Source: Desulfoscipio gibsoniae DSM 7213
GTDB lineage: Bacteria; Bacillota; Desulfotomaculia; Desulfotomaculales; Desulfallaceae
Assembly: GCF_000233715.2 (NCBI RefSeq)
Contig: NC_021184.1
Coordinates: 1,178,001 to 1,242,000, forward strand
Length of the DNA: 64,000 bases
Direction: 5' to 3'
The stretch's first letter is position 1. Each line of letters starts with the position of its first letter. The notes below the pieces were generated by a model. That model had not been told where the DNA came from, did not search any database, and was given only the letters and a program-made list of their open reading frames with translations. Positions 1 through 8,271 of this stretch are shown one piece after another. The translations under genes were made by a program, and so were the position numbers.

Positions 1-2
1 GG

Positions 3-839
3 AATATAGGACAGGGATGTTTGGGTTCATTGTCCCAAATCGCAGCCGAAGTACTAGGATTAAATTATGAGGATATTCATCCGATATCCTATGACACCGA
101 CTTAACCGAGTGGTCCGTTGGAACTCATGCCTCCCGGGGGCTTTATTGTTTGGGACTCGCGGTGAAAAAGGCCGCCGAAAACGCCAGGGAACAGTTTCTT
201 AGAAGGGCTGCTAATATTTTAAAGGTAGCTCCTGTTGAACTCGCAATGGGTGGTAAAAGAATTTATGTTGCCGCAGATCCACAAAAGGGGATTTCAGTGG
301 CAGACGTGGCCAAGGATGCCATTTATAACTATAGTGGAAACAGCGAACAGATCACTGCCCGTGCCAGTATTACGCCCACTGCTTTTGCGCCTCCCTGGCA
401 GGCGGGCTTTGTAGACCTTGAGGTTGACATGGAGACCGGGCAAGTATCGATAATCAAATGGATAACGGTTCACGATATTGGAAAAGCGATCAATCCAATG
501 ACAGTTGAAGGCCAGCTCGACGGAGGAACCGGTCAAGGTATAGGGTTTGCGCTGTATGAGGACACCATTATTAGTACCGAAAACGGGAAAATGGTAGCGG
601 ACGGGTTTGACAAGTACAAGATCCCGTCCATCCTGGATATGCCGGATAACGAGTCCTTGCTGGTGGAAGAGGAAGACCCCACAGGCCCGTTTGGGGCAAA
701 AAGCGTGGGTGAGTCGGGGATCTTCCTGCAAGCGCCTGCCATAGCTAATGCTATCTACGATGCTGTAGGTGTAAGAATTAGGGATGTTCCAATAACACCG
801 GAAAGAATTATGAGTGCATTAAAAGCGAAAGGTCAATGA
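3..839 (+). CDS. Molybdenum hydroxylase large subunit (xanthine dehydrogenase/aldehyde oxidase family), 3' part only
   Basis: The gene is cut by the left window edge; about 278 C-terminal residues are visible. The fragment opens with an NIGQG-type molybdopterin-binding loop. It ends with FGAKSVGESG, where the Glu of GVGE/SVGES is the catalytic base of the family. A VHDIGKAINP segment also matches the family. Known family members hydroxylate or reduce aromatic or purine-type substrates with a Mo-pterin cofactor (xanthine dehydrogenase, CO dehydrogenase CoxL, 4-hydroxybenzoyl-CoA reductase). The substrate cannot be told from this part. It may serve the same aromatic or acyl-CoA catabolism as the operon downstream, and molybdenum-cofactor genes lie at 48-54 kb, but both links are inference. 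Confidence 0.85.
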   Translation, partial: NIGQGCLGSLSQIAAEVLGLNYEDIHPISYDTDLTEWSVGTHASRGLYCLGLAVKKAAENAREQFLRRAANILKVAPVELAMGGKRIYVAADPQKGISVADVAKDAIYNYSGNSEQITARASITPTAFAPPWQAGFVDLEVDMETGQVSIIKWITVHDIGKAINPMTVEGQLDGGTGQGIGFALYEDTIISTENGKMVADGFDKYKIPSILDMPDNESLLVEEEDPTGPFGAKSVGESGIFLQAPAIANAIYDAVGVRIRDVPITPERIMSALKAKGQ

Positions 840-860
840 TTTGGACTCCATTCCATGAGG

Positions 861-888
861 ATAGGGGTATAACAATAGGGGTATAACA
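861..888. repeat. Perfect 14-bp tandem duplication
   Basis: ATAGGGGTATAACA occurs twice, end to end (861-874, 875-888), just after the stop codon of the molybdenum hydroxylase gene. No function is evident; replication slippage is the simplest origin. Confidence 0.9.
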
Positions 889-1072
889 TTAGATAAAAAA
901 AATAAACCAGACTTTAATTATTAGTCATTTTTGTCAAAAATTGCAAAGGCTTAATGGATGGTTTGACAGATTTGACACACAGCAATTCATTTCGCGTAAG
1001 GATTAAGTAACTTAGTATTAAAAAACCACTACTCAACCCTGAATTTTGGACTTTCGCACTTAGTTTTTGAAG

Positions 1073-1088
1073 TGGTACATGATTTGCT
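1073..1088 (+). promoter_or_regulatory. Candidate sigma-54 (RpoN) promoter for the beta-oxidation operon
   Basis: TGGTAC followed by five bases and TTGCT places GG and GC at the -24/-12 spacing (consensus TGGCACG-N4-TTGCW), about 75 bp before the first gene of the operon. It lies in a 325-bp intergenic stretch that otherwise holds the tandem repeat at 861-888 and AT-rich sequence. TTGACA-like hexamers near 965-980 lack a convincing partner. Sigma-54 control with an enhancer-binding activator is common for catabolic operons in related anaerobes; no such activator gene is in the window. Confidence 0.5.
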
Positions 1089-1164
1089 ACAAAATAAAAT
1101 TAAATCATTAATATTTAAACATTGGTTGATAGGTTATTAATTATCGTTCAAGGAGGTCAAAGCC

Positions 1165-1620
1165 ATGGGATACCAGTTACGCGGTAAAACATTTGACGAA
1201 TTTAGTATAGGTGAAGAATACTACACCGCCTCACGAACCATCACCGAATCAGACGTAGCAACATTTGCCGGCTTATCAGGTGACTACAACCCCCTGCATA
1301 CCGACGAAACCTTTATGCAAAACAGCCCGTTTGGTACTCGTATCGCCCACGGAGCATTAATCCTTTCCGTGGCCACCGGATTGGCTAATCAACTAGGCAT
1401 ATTTGAAGGAACCACCATAGCAGTACTGGAAATGACCACCCGATTTACCGGTGCCGTAAAATTTGGCGATACCATCCGGCTAGTACAAAAAATAGCCGAG
1501 AAAAAAGAAAGCAAAAAAGCCGACCGGGGCGTAGTAAATGTAGCCATAAAAGTGCTAAACCAGCGTGACGAATCAGTGCTTGAAGGAACCTGGGTAATCA
1601 TGCTCACACGTAAACAATGA
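1165..1620 (+). CDS. MaoC-like (R)-specific enoyl-CoA hydratase
   Basis: This 151-residue single hot-dog domain carries the hydratase-2 signature SGDYNPLHTDE. The likely catalytic Asp40 and His45 are in place, followed by RIAHG. The length is normal for a one-domain MaoC hydratase. The start is an ATG preceded by CAAGGAGGTC. It is the first gene of a five-gene operon whose products cover beta-oxidation: hydration here, then SDR oxidation and thiolysis, with the acyl-CoA dehydrogenase encoded last. The substrate is not shown by the sequence. By position it would hydrate the enoyl-CoA made by the dehydrogenase. Confidence 0.88.
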   Translation: MGYQLRGKTFDEFSIGEEYYTASRTITESDVATFAGLSGDYNPLHTDETFMQNSPFGTRIAHGALILSVATGLANQLGIFEGTTIAVLEMTTRFTGAVKFGDTIRLVQKIAEKKESKKADRGVVNVAIKVLNQRDESVLEGTWVIMLTRKQ

Positions 1621-1659
1621 TCAATATTAAATTTTAAAAAAGAAAGGAAGTAAAAACTT

Positions 1660-2403
1660 ATGCGATTAAAAGATAAAGTAGCCCTAATCACAGGAGCGGG
1701 AAGCGGCATTGGAGAAGCCACCGCCCGGCGATTCATTGCCGAAGGGGCATTAGTAGCACTAAACGACGTAAACACCGAAGGAATAACCCGTGTAAGCCGT
1801 GAACTAGCGGCTCAGGGTGCACGCGTAATAGTAGTAGAAGGAAACGTAACCAGCAAAAGCGATGTGGAACAAATGGTAGAAAACACTCTTAAAGAATATA
1901 AGCGCATCGACATTCTCATCAACAACGCCGGCATCAACAAAGACGCCCTGACCAAAAAAATGACCGAAGAGCAATGGGACAGCGTCATAGACGTCAACCT
2001 CAAAGGCACCTTCTTATGCTGCCAGGCCGTATTTGGTCCTATGAGTGAACAGAAATACGGCAAAATCAACAACACTGCCTCCATTGGCGCCTACGGTAAC
2101 ATCGGCCAGGCCAACTACGCAGCCAGCAAAGCAGGAGTAGTAGGCATGAGCTGGGCACTGGCGTTGGAATACGCCCGCTACAACATCAACGTCAACGTAG
2201 TCGCCCCGGGAGCCACCAATACCCCCATGACCGCCGGTATGCCTGACAAAGTACGCGACATGATCATCAATAGCATTCCGTTAAAACGCATGGCCGACCC
2301 AGCAGAAATTACCAACGCCCACCTCTTTCTAGCCAGTGATGAAGCCAACTACATTACCGGCCAGGTAATCTTTGTTGATGGCGGTATAACTATAGGCATA
2401 TAA
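1660..2403 (+). CDS. SDR-family 3-hydroxyacyl-CoA/3-oxoacyl reductase (FabG-like)
   Basis: This 247-residue short-chain dehydrogenase has the cofactor loop TGAGSGIG near the N-terminus and NNAG near residue 87. The catalytic Ser lies before the Tyr153-x3-Lys157 pair (NYAASK), and the C-terminus has the usual ITGQVIFVDGG. The sequence is FabG-like. In this operon it more likely oxidises a 3-hydroxyacyl-CoA, comparable with BbsC/BbsD of the benzylsuccinate pathway, but that assignment is inferred from neighbours. It starts at an ATG preceded by AAAGAAAGGAAG. Codon choice is rich in GTA and A-ending codons, unlike the GTG-rich hydrogenase genes. Confidence 0.88.
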   Translation: MRLKDKVALITGAGSGIGEATARRFIAEGALVALNDVNTEGITRVSRELAAQGARVIVVEGNVTSKSDVEQMVENTLKEYKRIDILINNAGINKDALTKKMTEEQWDSVIDVNLKGTFLCCQAVFGPMSEQKYGKINNTASIGAYGNIGQANYAASKAGVVGMSWALALEYARYNINVNVVAPGATNTPMTAGMPDKVRDMIINSIPLKRMADPAEITNAHLFLASDEANYITGQVIFVDGGITIGI

Positions 2404-2442
2404 AAATTACTTTTATCGATACAATCGCGGAGGTGTAAACAA

Positions 2443-3615
2443 ATGACCAATGTTGTCGTCATATCCGCCGGCGTAGCCAAATTCGGCAATCGCGAAGCAT
2501 CATACCGGGATCTTATTACCGAAGCCGGTCATGCCTGCTTTAACGCCACCGGTGGGGCCATCAAACCCAAAGACATAGACGGATTCATCGCCTGCAGCGT
2601 AATGCCCGAACGAACAGCGGTACAAAGCCACATAGCATCACTAGCCGAAGAATGTTTGGGCATTAACCCCAGCACCATGTCCCTGCGTTTGGAACATATG
2701 TGCCAGAGCGGCAATGCCGGCATCCGCACAGCCTACGCCTACATCAAAGCCGGACTGTGCAAAATGGTCATGGTAGTAGGAGCAGAGAAACTCCAGGTAC
2801 CCGTACCGGAAGAAATATTTCTAAACATGAGCACCGGGCTGGATCGTGAATGGGAAGCCTGCCAGGGAGTAACCGCACCCATCATGTTTGCTATGTGCGC
2901 ACGGACACACATGCGCAAATACGGTACCACCAGAGAGCAAATGGCCAAAGTCGCCGTAAAAAACCATGCCCATGCCGCCAAAAACCCTTACGCCCAATTT
3001 CAAAAAGGCGTATCGCTGGAACAGGTACTCACCGCCAAAAGAATCACCACCCCCTTTGGCCTGTACGACTGCTCACCCATCAGTGACGGCGCGGCGGCAG
3101 TCATCATCACCAGTGCCGAGCGAGCCAAAGACTATACCGACAAACCCGTATACATTATCGGCACCGGCCAATCCGTACACGGACTTACCTTTTCCAACCA
3201 TTACACAGACCTGTCCCACTGGCCGCCGTTAAAACAAGCGGCTGAGAGCGCCTACAAAATGGCCCAAATTAAACCAGCCGACATAGACGTAGCCGAAATA
3301 CACGACTGCTTCACCATAGCAGAAATCATCACCACCGAAGAACTGGGTTTTTGCGCCAAAGGCGAAGGCGGCCCGTTTATAGAAGCCGGGCAAAGCGACT
3401 ACGGCGGCCAGGTAGTCGTTAACCCCCGGGGAGGGCTGCTGGGTTGTGGCCACCCCCTGGGAGCCACCGGCGTAGCGCAAACAGCAGAAATATTCTGGCA
3501 GCTGCGGGGTGAAGCCGGAGAACGACAAGTAAACAACGCCAGAATCGGGTTAACCCACAACAACTCAGGGCCTACAGAACACCTGGTCAACATCTTCTCC
3601 ACGGAGGTGGTCTAA
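2443..3615 (+). CDS. Thiolase-family acyl-CoA acetyltransferase (SCP2/BbsB-like)
   Basis: The 390-residue thiolase has the nucleophile in EHMCQSGNAG (Cys87), an ISDGAAAVI segment, the EIHDCFTIAE motif and the C-terminal GCGHPLGATG loop (His337 and the preceding Cys). It belongs to the lipid-transfer-protein/SCP-x thiolase branch rather than the FadA branch. Members of that branch often work with a DUF35 partner, encoded immediately downstream with overlapping stop/start (TAATG). The pairing matches BbsB/BbsA (benzoylsuccinyl-CoA thiolase) and steroid-degradation thiolases. The physiological substrate is unknown; thiolytic cleavage at the end of a beta-oxidation round is the best guess. Confidence 0.88.
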   Translation: MTNVVVISAGVAKFGNREASYRDLITEAGHACFNATGGAIKPKDIDGFIACSVMPERTAVQSHIASLAEECLGINPSTMSLRLEHMCQSGNAGIRTAYAYIKAGLCKMVMVVGAEKLQVPVPEEIFLNMSTGLDREWEACQGVTAPIMFAMCARTHMRKYGTTREQMAKVAVKNHAHAAKNPYAQFQKGVSLEQVLTAKRITTPFGLYDCSPISDGAAAVIITSAERAKDYTDKPVYIIGTGQSVHGLTFSNHYTDLSHWPPLKQAAESAYKMAQIKPADIDVAEIHDCFTIAEIITTEELGFCAKGEGGPFIEAGQSDYGGQVVVNPRGGLLGCGHPLGATGVAQTAEIFWQLRGEAGERQVNNARIGLTHNNSGPTEHLVNIFSTEVV

Positions 3616-4055
3616 TGACAACCAACTATGTAGCGACCATAGACCCGTTCCCCCACCAAAGCCCAAAACTAACCAAAATGTACCCGTTTTATGACCACCT
3701 CAGAAAAGGCCGGCTGGTTACTACCCAGTGCCGGGAATGTCGGCATACCACCTGGCCGCCTAAAACAATATGCCCCGCTTGCGCTTCGGCCGGGGTAGAA
3801 TGGGTCGATCTGCCGGAAGAAGGCACCGTAATCGAATACACCATAGCCGAAAGAGGCATTCCTGCCGGCTTTTCCATACCCACCATATTCGTACTGGTAC
3901 AAATAGGGCCGGTAAGAATTCTCTCACGGCTGATTGATGCCGATCCCGACCAGGTAGAAACAGGCATTTCGGTAAAGCCGGCCGTAGTGCAAGTGCCCGG
4001 TACACCCTATGATCCGGAGCGTTTCTTACCGGTATTCAAGCTAAAAACAAAATAA
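3615..4055 (+). CDS. DUF35 zinc-ribbon/OB-fold partner of thiolase (BbsA-like)
   Basis: This 146-residue protein has a rubredoxin-like zinc ribbon (CRECRHTTWPPKTICPAC, two CxxC pairs at about residues 36-54) followed by an OB-fold with an EYTIAE segment. DUF35 proteins are obligatory partners of SCP2-type thiolases. The ATG overlaps the thiolase stop by one base (TAATG), so the two are probably translated together and form one complex. Alone it has no expected catalysis. It is comparable with BbsA of the anaerobic toluene pathway; substrate class remains inference. Confidence 0.87.
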   Translation: MTTNYVATIDPFPHQSPKLTKMYPFYDHLRKGRLVTTQCRECRHTTWPPKTICPACASAGVEWVDLPEEGTVIEYTIAERGIPAGFSIPTIFVLVQIGPVRILSRLIDADPDQVETGISVKPAVVQVPGTPYDPERFLPVFKLKTK

Positions 4056-4105
4056 GCCGGTGGTTAAATAACCGGGCAATAGCTGTTTAGATAGGAGAGA
4101 TAAAC

Positions 4106-5245
4106 ATGGATCCCAGGATAAATGAAGAACAGCTCATGATGATGCGCAACGTGCGCAAGATAATGGAAGAAAAAGTAGCACCCCGGGCAGCGGAAATAGA
4201 TGAAAAAGCGGTATTCCCCAGAGATGTGCACCAACTGTTCAGTGAAAACGAAATATACTCTTTGGTAGTACCTCCTGAATACGGAGGTTTAGACGGCCAA
4301 TTACTCACCCTGTGCATTTGCATATCGGAAATATCCAGGGTATGCGCCTCTTCGTCCATGGTACTGGGCAACCAGTCCCTTGGTGCAGCCCCCATAGCAT
4401 TACGGGGGAATGAACAGCAAAAAAGTCGCTATTTGCCCAAAACAGCCACCGGGGAATTGCTACCCTGCTTTGCCCTGACCGAACCCAACGCCGGGTCCGA
4501 TGTTAGCTCAATGCAAACCAGAGCGGTACCGGACGGCGATGATTACATTATAAGTGGTAACAAGTGCTTTATTACCCACGCGGAAGTGGGAGATCCATTT
4601 ACCGTATTTGCCAAGGTAAGAGTAAATGGCAAAGACAAAATAACTGCATTTATAGTAGACCGCGACACCCCCGGTTTAAGTTTTGGTAAGAATGAAAATA
4701 AAATGGGGTTGCGGGGCTCTCCTACCGGAACGGTAATTCTGGAAAATGTTAGAGTTCCTAAAGAAAATATACTGGGCAATATCGGAGACGGCTTTCGTAT
4801 TGCCTTTGATTCACTGGACAAAGGGCGGATCATGACCGGCGCTATGGCCATCGGGCTGGCACAGGGCGCCCTGGAATGCGCCCGGGACTACGCCAAAACC
4901 CGGGTGCAGTTTGGCAAACTAATTGGCGAGCAGCAGGGCATTCAATTCATGCTAGCCGACATGGAAACAAGCATCCAGGCGGCACGCAGCCTGATGTTAA
5001 CCGCGGCATACAAGTATGACAATAAAGAAGCGGATATGGTCAGGTTTTCAGCGATGAGCAAGCTGTTTGCAACCGATATGGTCATGAATGTAACTACCAA
5101 TGCGGTACAGATTCTTGGCGGCTACGGATATTGCCGTGAGTATCCGGTGGAGCGGATGATGCGTGATGCCAAAGTATTTGCAATTTTTGAGGGAACCAAC
5201 CAGATTCAGCGCATTGTTATCGCCAGGGATTTAATGAAAGATTAG
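4106..5245 (+). CDS. Acyl-CoA dehydrogenase
   Basis: The 379-residue FAD-dependent acyl-CoA dehydrogenase shows the family signature ALTEPNAGSDVSS and the C-terminal signature QILGGYGYCREYPVERMMRD. The likely catalytic base is Glu362 in IFEGTNQIQR. Length is standard. It is the last gene of the operon with a clear RBS (AGGAGAG) before its ATG. It would create the 2,3-double bond that the MaoC hydratase then hydrates. Electrons would pass to an electron-transfer flavoprotein, not encoded nearby. It could be the functional counterpart of BbsG (benzylsuccinyl-CoA dehydrogenase), but sequence alone does not fix the substrate. Confidence 0.9.
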   Translation: MDPRINEEQLMMMRNVRKIMEEKVAPRAAEIDEKAVFPRDVHQLFSENEIYSLVVPPEYGGLDGQLLTLCICISEISRVCASSSMVLGNQSLGAAPIALRGNEQQKSRYLPKTATGELLPCFALTEPNAGSDVSSMQTRAVPDGDDYIISGNKCFITHAEVGDPFTVFAKVRVNGKDKITAFIVDRDTPGLSFGKNENKMGLRGSPTGTVILENVRVPKENILGNIGDGFRIAFDSLDKGRIMTGAMAIGLAQGALECARDYAKTRVQFGKLIGEQQGIQFMLADMETSIQAARSLMLTAAYKYDNKEADMVRFSAMSKLFATDMVMNVTTNAVQILGGYGYCREYPVERMMRDAKVFAIFEGTNQIQRIVIARDLMKD

Positions 5246-5406
5246 ATGGGCGTGCTAAAAATTAACTACCTTAAAAATAGTTATTCTGGCGCCACCCTGG
5301 CCGAATTTACACCTAACATTGCTATAAAAACAACCGCCTGCTTAGCTGATGGAGAAAATGCTATAAAAGGTATTATGCAAATATGGTTAAAAAAACGCTT
5401 CTAAAA

Positions 5407-6804
5407 TCAAACAATTAAACCTGCTGCCCGTACCAAATTGTTTATTAATATGCAGACAATCACACCCACGGCGGTAGGTATCAAGGCAGCCAGTAATGTC
5501 CAGCGCCAGCTGTGTTGTTCCCTTTGAATGGTGAATAGCGTGGTGCCGCACGGCCAATGGCAAAGGGAGAATGTCATGGTGCACAGAGCCGTCAGCCAGG
5601 TCCACCCGTGCTGATCTACCAGCAGATGGCGCAGGTCGGCCAGGCTGGACAGCTCTGTCATGGCACCGCCGCAAACATAGCTCATGATCAGGATGGGTAA
5701 CACAATTTCATTGGCCGGCAGGCCCAGTATAAAGGCCAGTAATATGAAACCATCCAAACCCATAAGCCTGGCCAGGGGATCCATCCAGCCGGCTATGATG
5801 GATAATAGAGTGGCGCTGCCGATAGTGGTGTTGGCCAGTATCCAGATTAAACCACCGGCTGGAGCCGCGATTATCACGGCCCGGCTCAGTACAAACAAGG
5901 TGCGGTCCAGTACCGAGCGAATGAGCACCTGGCCCACCAGTGGCTTTCTATAAGGCGGCAGTTCCAGAGTAAATGATGACGGTTTACCCCGCAATATGGT
6001 TTTGGACAGCAGCCATGATATCGATAGCGTAACGGCAATACCAAAGACAACCAATCCGGCTACGGCCATTGTAGCCACTGCGCTGCTCAATGATAAAGAC
6101 ACTGAACCGGCTATAAATATGCTCACCAGGGCAATTAATGTGGGAAACCTTCCGTTGCAGGGCACAAAATTGTTAGTTAGCGTGGCAATCAGCCGCTCCC
6201 GGGGTGACTCAATAATGCGGCAGGCAATAATGCCCGCGGCATTGCACCCAAAGCCCATGCTCATGGTCAGTGCCTGTTTGCCGTGGGCCCCGGCCTTTTT
6301 GAAAAAACGGTCCAAGTTAAAGGCCACCCGGGGCAAATAGCCGAGATCTTCTAGTAGAGTGAACAGGGGAAAGAAAATGGCCATTGGCGGCAGCATGACT
6401 GCTATAACCCAGGCCAGGCTCCGGTAGACTCCCAAAACCAAAAAACCGTGCAGCCAATCCGGGGCGTTAAGGACCATAAATAAGTCTGTCAGCCGGGCCT
6501 CAATCCAAAAGAGCCCCGTGGCCAGCAAGCCCGACGGTATATTGGCACCGGCAATAGTTATCCAAAATACTACCGCCAGTACGCCGAACATGATGGGAAA
6601 GCCCCATACCGGGGATGTTATTATGTTATCAATTTGGCGGTCAAAGTCACGTCGGCTGGTGGAGGTGTGGCTGACTACGTCACCAGCAATTTGCTCAGCG
6701 GTACGGTAAATACTGGTTACAATACTGTCCCTGAATTGGCTCTGGCGCGGGCTGGTGAATTTTTGGGCTTCCTCCAGCAGCGGTGCTAAAGTTTTTTGCG
6801 CCAT
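5407..6804 (-). CDS. feoB: FeoB membrane permease part (ferrous iron transporter), separate gene
   Basis: This 465-residue membrane protein corresponds to the C-terminal permease region of FeoB. It has many hydrophobic segments, the first gate region (GFGCNAAGIIACRIIESPRERLI, then NNFVPCNGRFP) and a GLPANEIVLPIL segment. There is no GTPase domain. That domain is encoded by the gene just upstream, whose TGA overlaps this ATG by one base (TGATG). A GGAGGG ribosome site lies 8 nt before the ATG, inside the upstream gene, so the split looks functional and translationally coupled rather than a decayed frameshift. Together the two halves give about 727 residues, normal for FeoB. Confidence 0.9.
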   Translation of the reverse strand: MAQKTLAPLLEEAQKFTSPRQSQFRDSIVTSIYRTAEQIAGDVVSHTSTSRRDFDRQIDNIITSPVWGFPIMFGVLAVVFWITIAGANIPSGLLATGLFWIEARLTDLFMVLNAPDWLHGFLVLGVYRSLAWVIAVMLPPMAIFFPLFTLLEDLGYLPRVAFNLDRFFKKAGAHGKQALTMSMGFGCNAAGIIACRIIESPRERLIATLTNNFVPCNGRFPTLIALVSIFIAGSVSLSLSSAVATMAVAGLVVFGIAVTLSISWLLSKTILRGKPSSFTLELPPYRKPLVGQVLIRSVLDRTLFVLSRAVIIAAPAGGLIWILANTTIGSATLLSIIAGWMDPLARLMGLDGFILLAFILGLPANEIVLPILIMSYVCGGAMTELSSLADLRHLLVDQHGWTWLTALCTMTFSLCHWPCGTTLFTIQREQHSWRWTLLAALIPTAVGVIVCILINNLVRAAGLIV

Positions 6805-7592
6805 CAGGCCAATCCCTCCTGTGCCAAGGGCACGGCCGCTGCTGTTTCCCTGGCGTTTAAATAATTTTCTATGGTCCGTACCAGCCTGGTATCACAGTCA
6901 AGCAGGCGTAGGGTCAGCCAGCGGGAGTTGATATCCTCGCCTACTAAGGCCCGAACCCGGGGCTCCAGCTGGGCGATGGCTTCCTCTACTTCCTTGCTGT
7001 AGCGCACAGGCTGCGGTTTCGGCAGTATGCGTCCCATTGCCACATCGTCAACCAGATCCATCAACCGAGACAAGCCTTCACCACTTCTGGCGGCGGTGGC
7101 GACAACGGGTACCCCCAGCCGATCGCTTAGTTTGGCAGTATTTAGCTGTATTTTTTTGCGCCTGGCCTCGTCAATTAGATTTACACAAACGATTACCTTG
7201 TCGGTGATTTCCATGACCTGCAGGGCCAGGTTCAGGTTGCGTTCCAGGCAGGTGGCGTCTACCACCACAATGGTGGCATCGGGCCTGGCAAAACAGATGA
7301 AATCCCGAGCCACTTCTTCGTCGGCTGAATTGGCCAGCAGTGAATAGGTGCCCGGCAGGTCGATTAGTCTATACCGGCGCGATTTGTGTATATAAGTGCC
7401 TTCAGCCCGCTGAACCGTTTTACCCGGCCAGTTGCCGGTATGTTGCCGTAAACCCGTTAAAGCATTAAACACAGTGCTTTTACCCGTATTGGGATTACCC
7501 GCTAACGCGATTACGTAATCACAGTTATCTGTATTTGCATTAAATATCTCCCGGGTGGTTAACTGTCCGGTTGATTGGTAGGTAAGGCCCAT
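6804..7592 (-). CDS. feoB: FeoB G-protein part (GTPase and helical domain), separate gene
   Basis: About 262 residues. The G1 loop is GNPNTGKST, the switch/G3 region has DLPGTYSL, the G4-like element is NLIDEA and G5 is near ATAARSGEG. A helical region follows, as in the GDI domain of FeoB. It ends where the membrane part would normally begin. The ATG at 7592 is preferred because AAAGGAA precedes it; an ATG at 7610 has no RBS. The one-base overlap with the permease gene suggests that the two proteins form one Fe(II) transporter. Confidence 0.9.
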   Translation of the reverse strand: MGLTYQSTGQLTTREIFNANTDNCDYVIALAGNPNTGKSTVFNALTGLRQHTGNWPGKTVQRAEGTYIHKSRRYRLIDLPGTYSLLANSADEEVARDFICFARPDATIVVVDATCLERNLNLALQVMEITDKVIVCVNLIDEARRKKIQLNTAKLSDRLGVPVVATAARSGEGLSRLMDLVDDVAMGRILPKPQPVRYSKEVEEAIAQLEPRVRALVGEDINSRWLTLRLLDCDTRLVRTIENYLNARETAAAVPLAQEGLA

Positions 7593-7714
7593 TTCTTCAG
7601 TTCCTTTCATAAAAATATGGCTTAAGGGAGTTATGCTGCTGAGTTAGTGTTATATTAATCAATGGAAAAGTATTCTAAGTAGTGGGTGGTCTATCCAGTA
7701 AGCAGGTAAAACAG

Positions 7715-7954
7715 CTATTCCCAGGGACTTACAAGTACTTTTCCGGCCACTTCCCGGCGCAGCGCAATCACTGTGCCCCTAATATTAAAGGCAATGGGAT
7801 CGCCCACCGGGCTGCGCCTGATAACTTCCACTTTTGTACCCGGTACCAGGCCCAGATCCAGCAGTCTTCGCCGGGTTAAACCTTCGGCTACAACTTCTGT
7901 AACCAGTGCGAAAGATCCATTGCTCAAGCAATTAAGTGTGGTAATATTACTCAC
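7715..7954 (-). CDS. feoA: FeoA, SH3-like accessory protein of iron uptake
   Basis: 79 residues, a full-length FeoA: a small beta-barrel with LLDLGLVPGTKVEVIRRSPVGDPIAFNIRGTVIALR. The start is GTG with a GGAGGGG ribosome site. It is first in the feoA-feoB operon, about 120 bp before the GTPase gene, and lies downstream of a perfect TATAAT and an inverted-repeat operator. FeoA is known to bind FeoB and assist Fe(II) import at the cytoplasmic membrane face. Confidence 0.92.
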   Translation of the reverse strand: MSNITTLNCLSNGSFALVTEVVAEGLTRRRLLDLGLVPGTKVEVIRRSPVGDPIAFNIRGTVIALRREVAGKVLVSPWE

Positions 7955-7986
7955 GCGCTACCCCTCCGAACTTTATGGTGTTTTAG

Positions 7987-8023
7987 TTTGTTAAATGTAT
8001 CTAACAAATCCTGTATAATTATA
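7987..8023 (-). promoter_or_regulatory. feo promoter -10 box and adjoining inverted-repeat operator
   Basis: On the minus strand a perfect TATAAT lies at 8023-8018. Ten bases downstream, at the expected transcription start, is an inverted repeat TTTGTTA-N8-TAACAAA (7987-7993 and 8002-8008). Position and symmetry suit a metal-dependent repressor such as the DtxR/MntR-family protein encoded at 8272-8721. No good -35 hexamer is visible. Binding is inferred, not shown. Confidence 0.5.
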
Positions 8024-8074
8024 TGTGACTCTTGCTTAAGGTGTTACTGTTCCGGCGTGTCAAAACGTGGCAAG

Positions 8075-8109
8075 GGATATATAAAATGCCCGGCTGGGAG
8101 TAGCCGGGC
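8075..8109 (-). terminator. Terminator of the DtxR-family regulator gene
   Basis: GCCCGGCT and AGCCGGGC form an 8-bp stem with a 6-nt loop (8088-8109). Read on the minus strand it is followed by ATTTTATAT. It separates the regulator gene from feoA, so the two are probably separate transcripts. Confidence 0.6.
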
Positions 8110-8271
8110 GGATGGCGGTAAAAACACAGATACCGCAACTTATTTGTGTTTAGCTTGCCGTGATTATCTATTATGGCTTAACAAAGTCCCTGTCTCGCCT
8201 ATCATTCCTGACAGCCGGACAACTGGCTGTGACTGGACTAACTAATCGTGCCGTGGGTGGCGATAGCCCTA

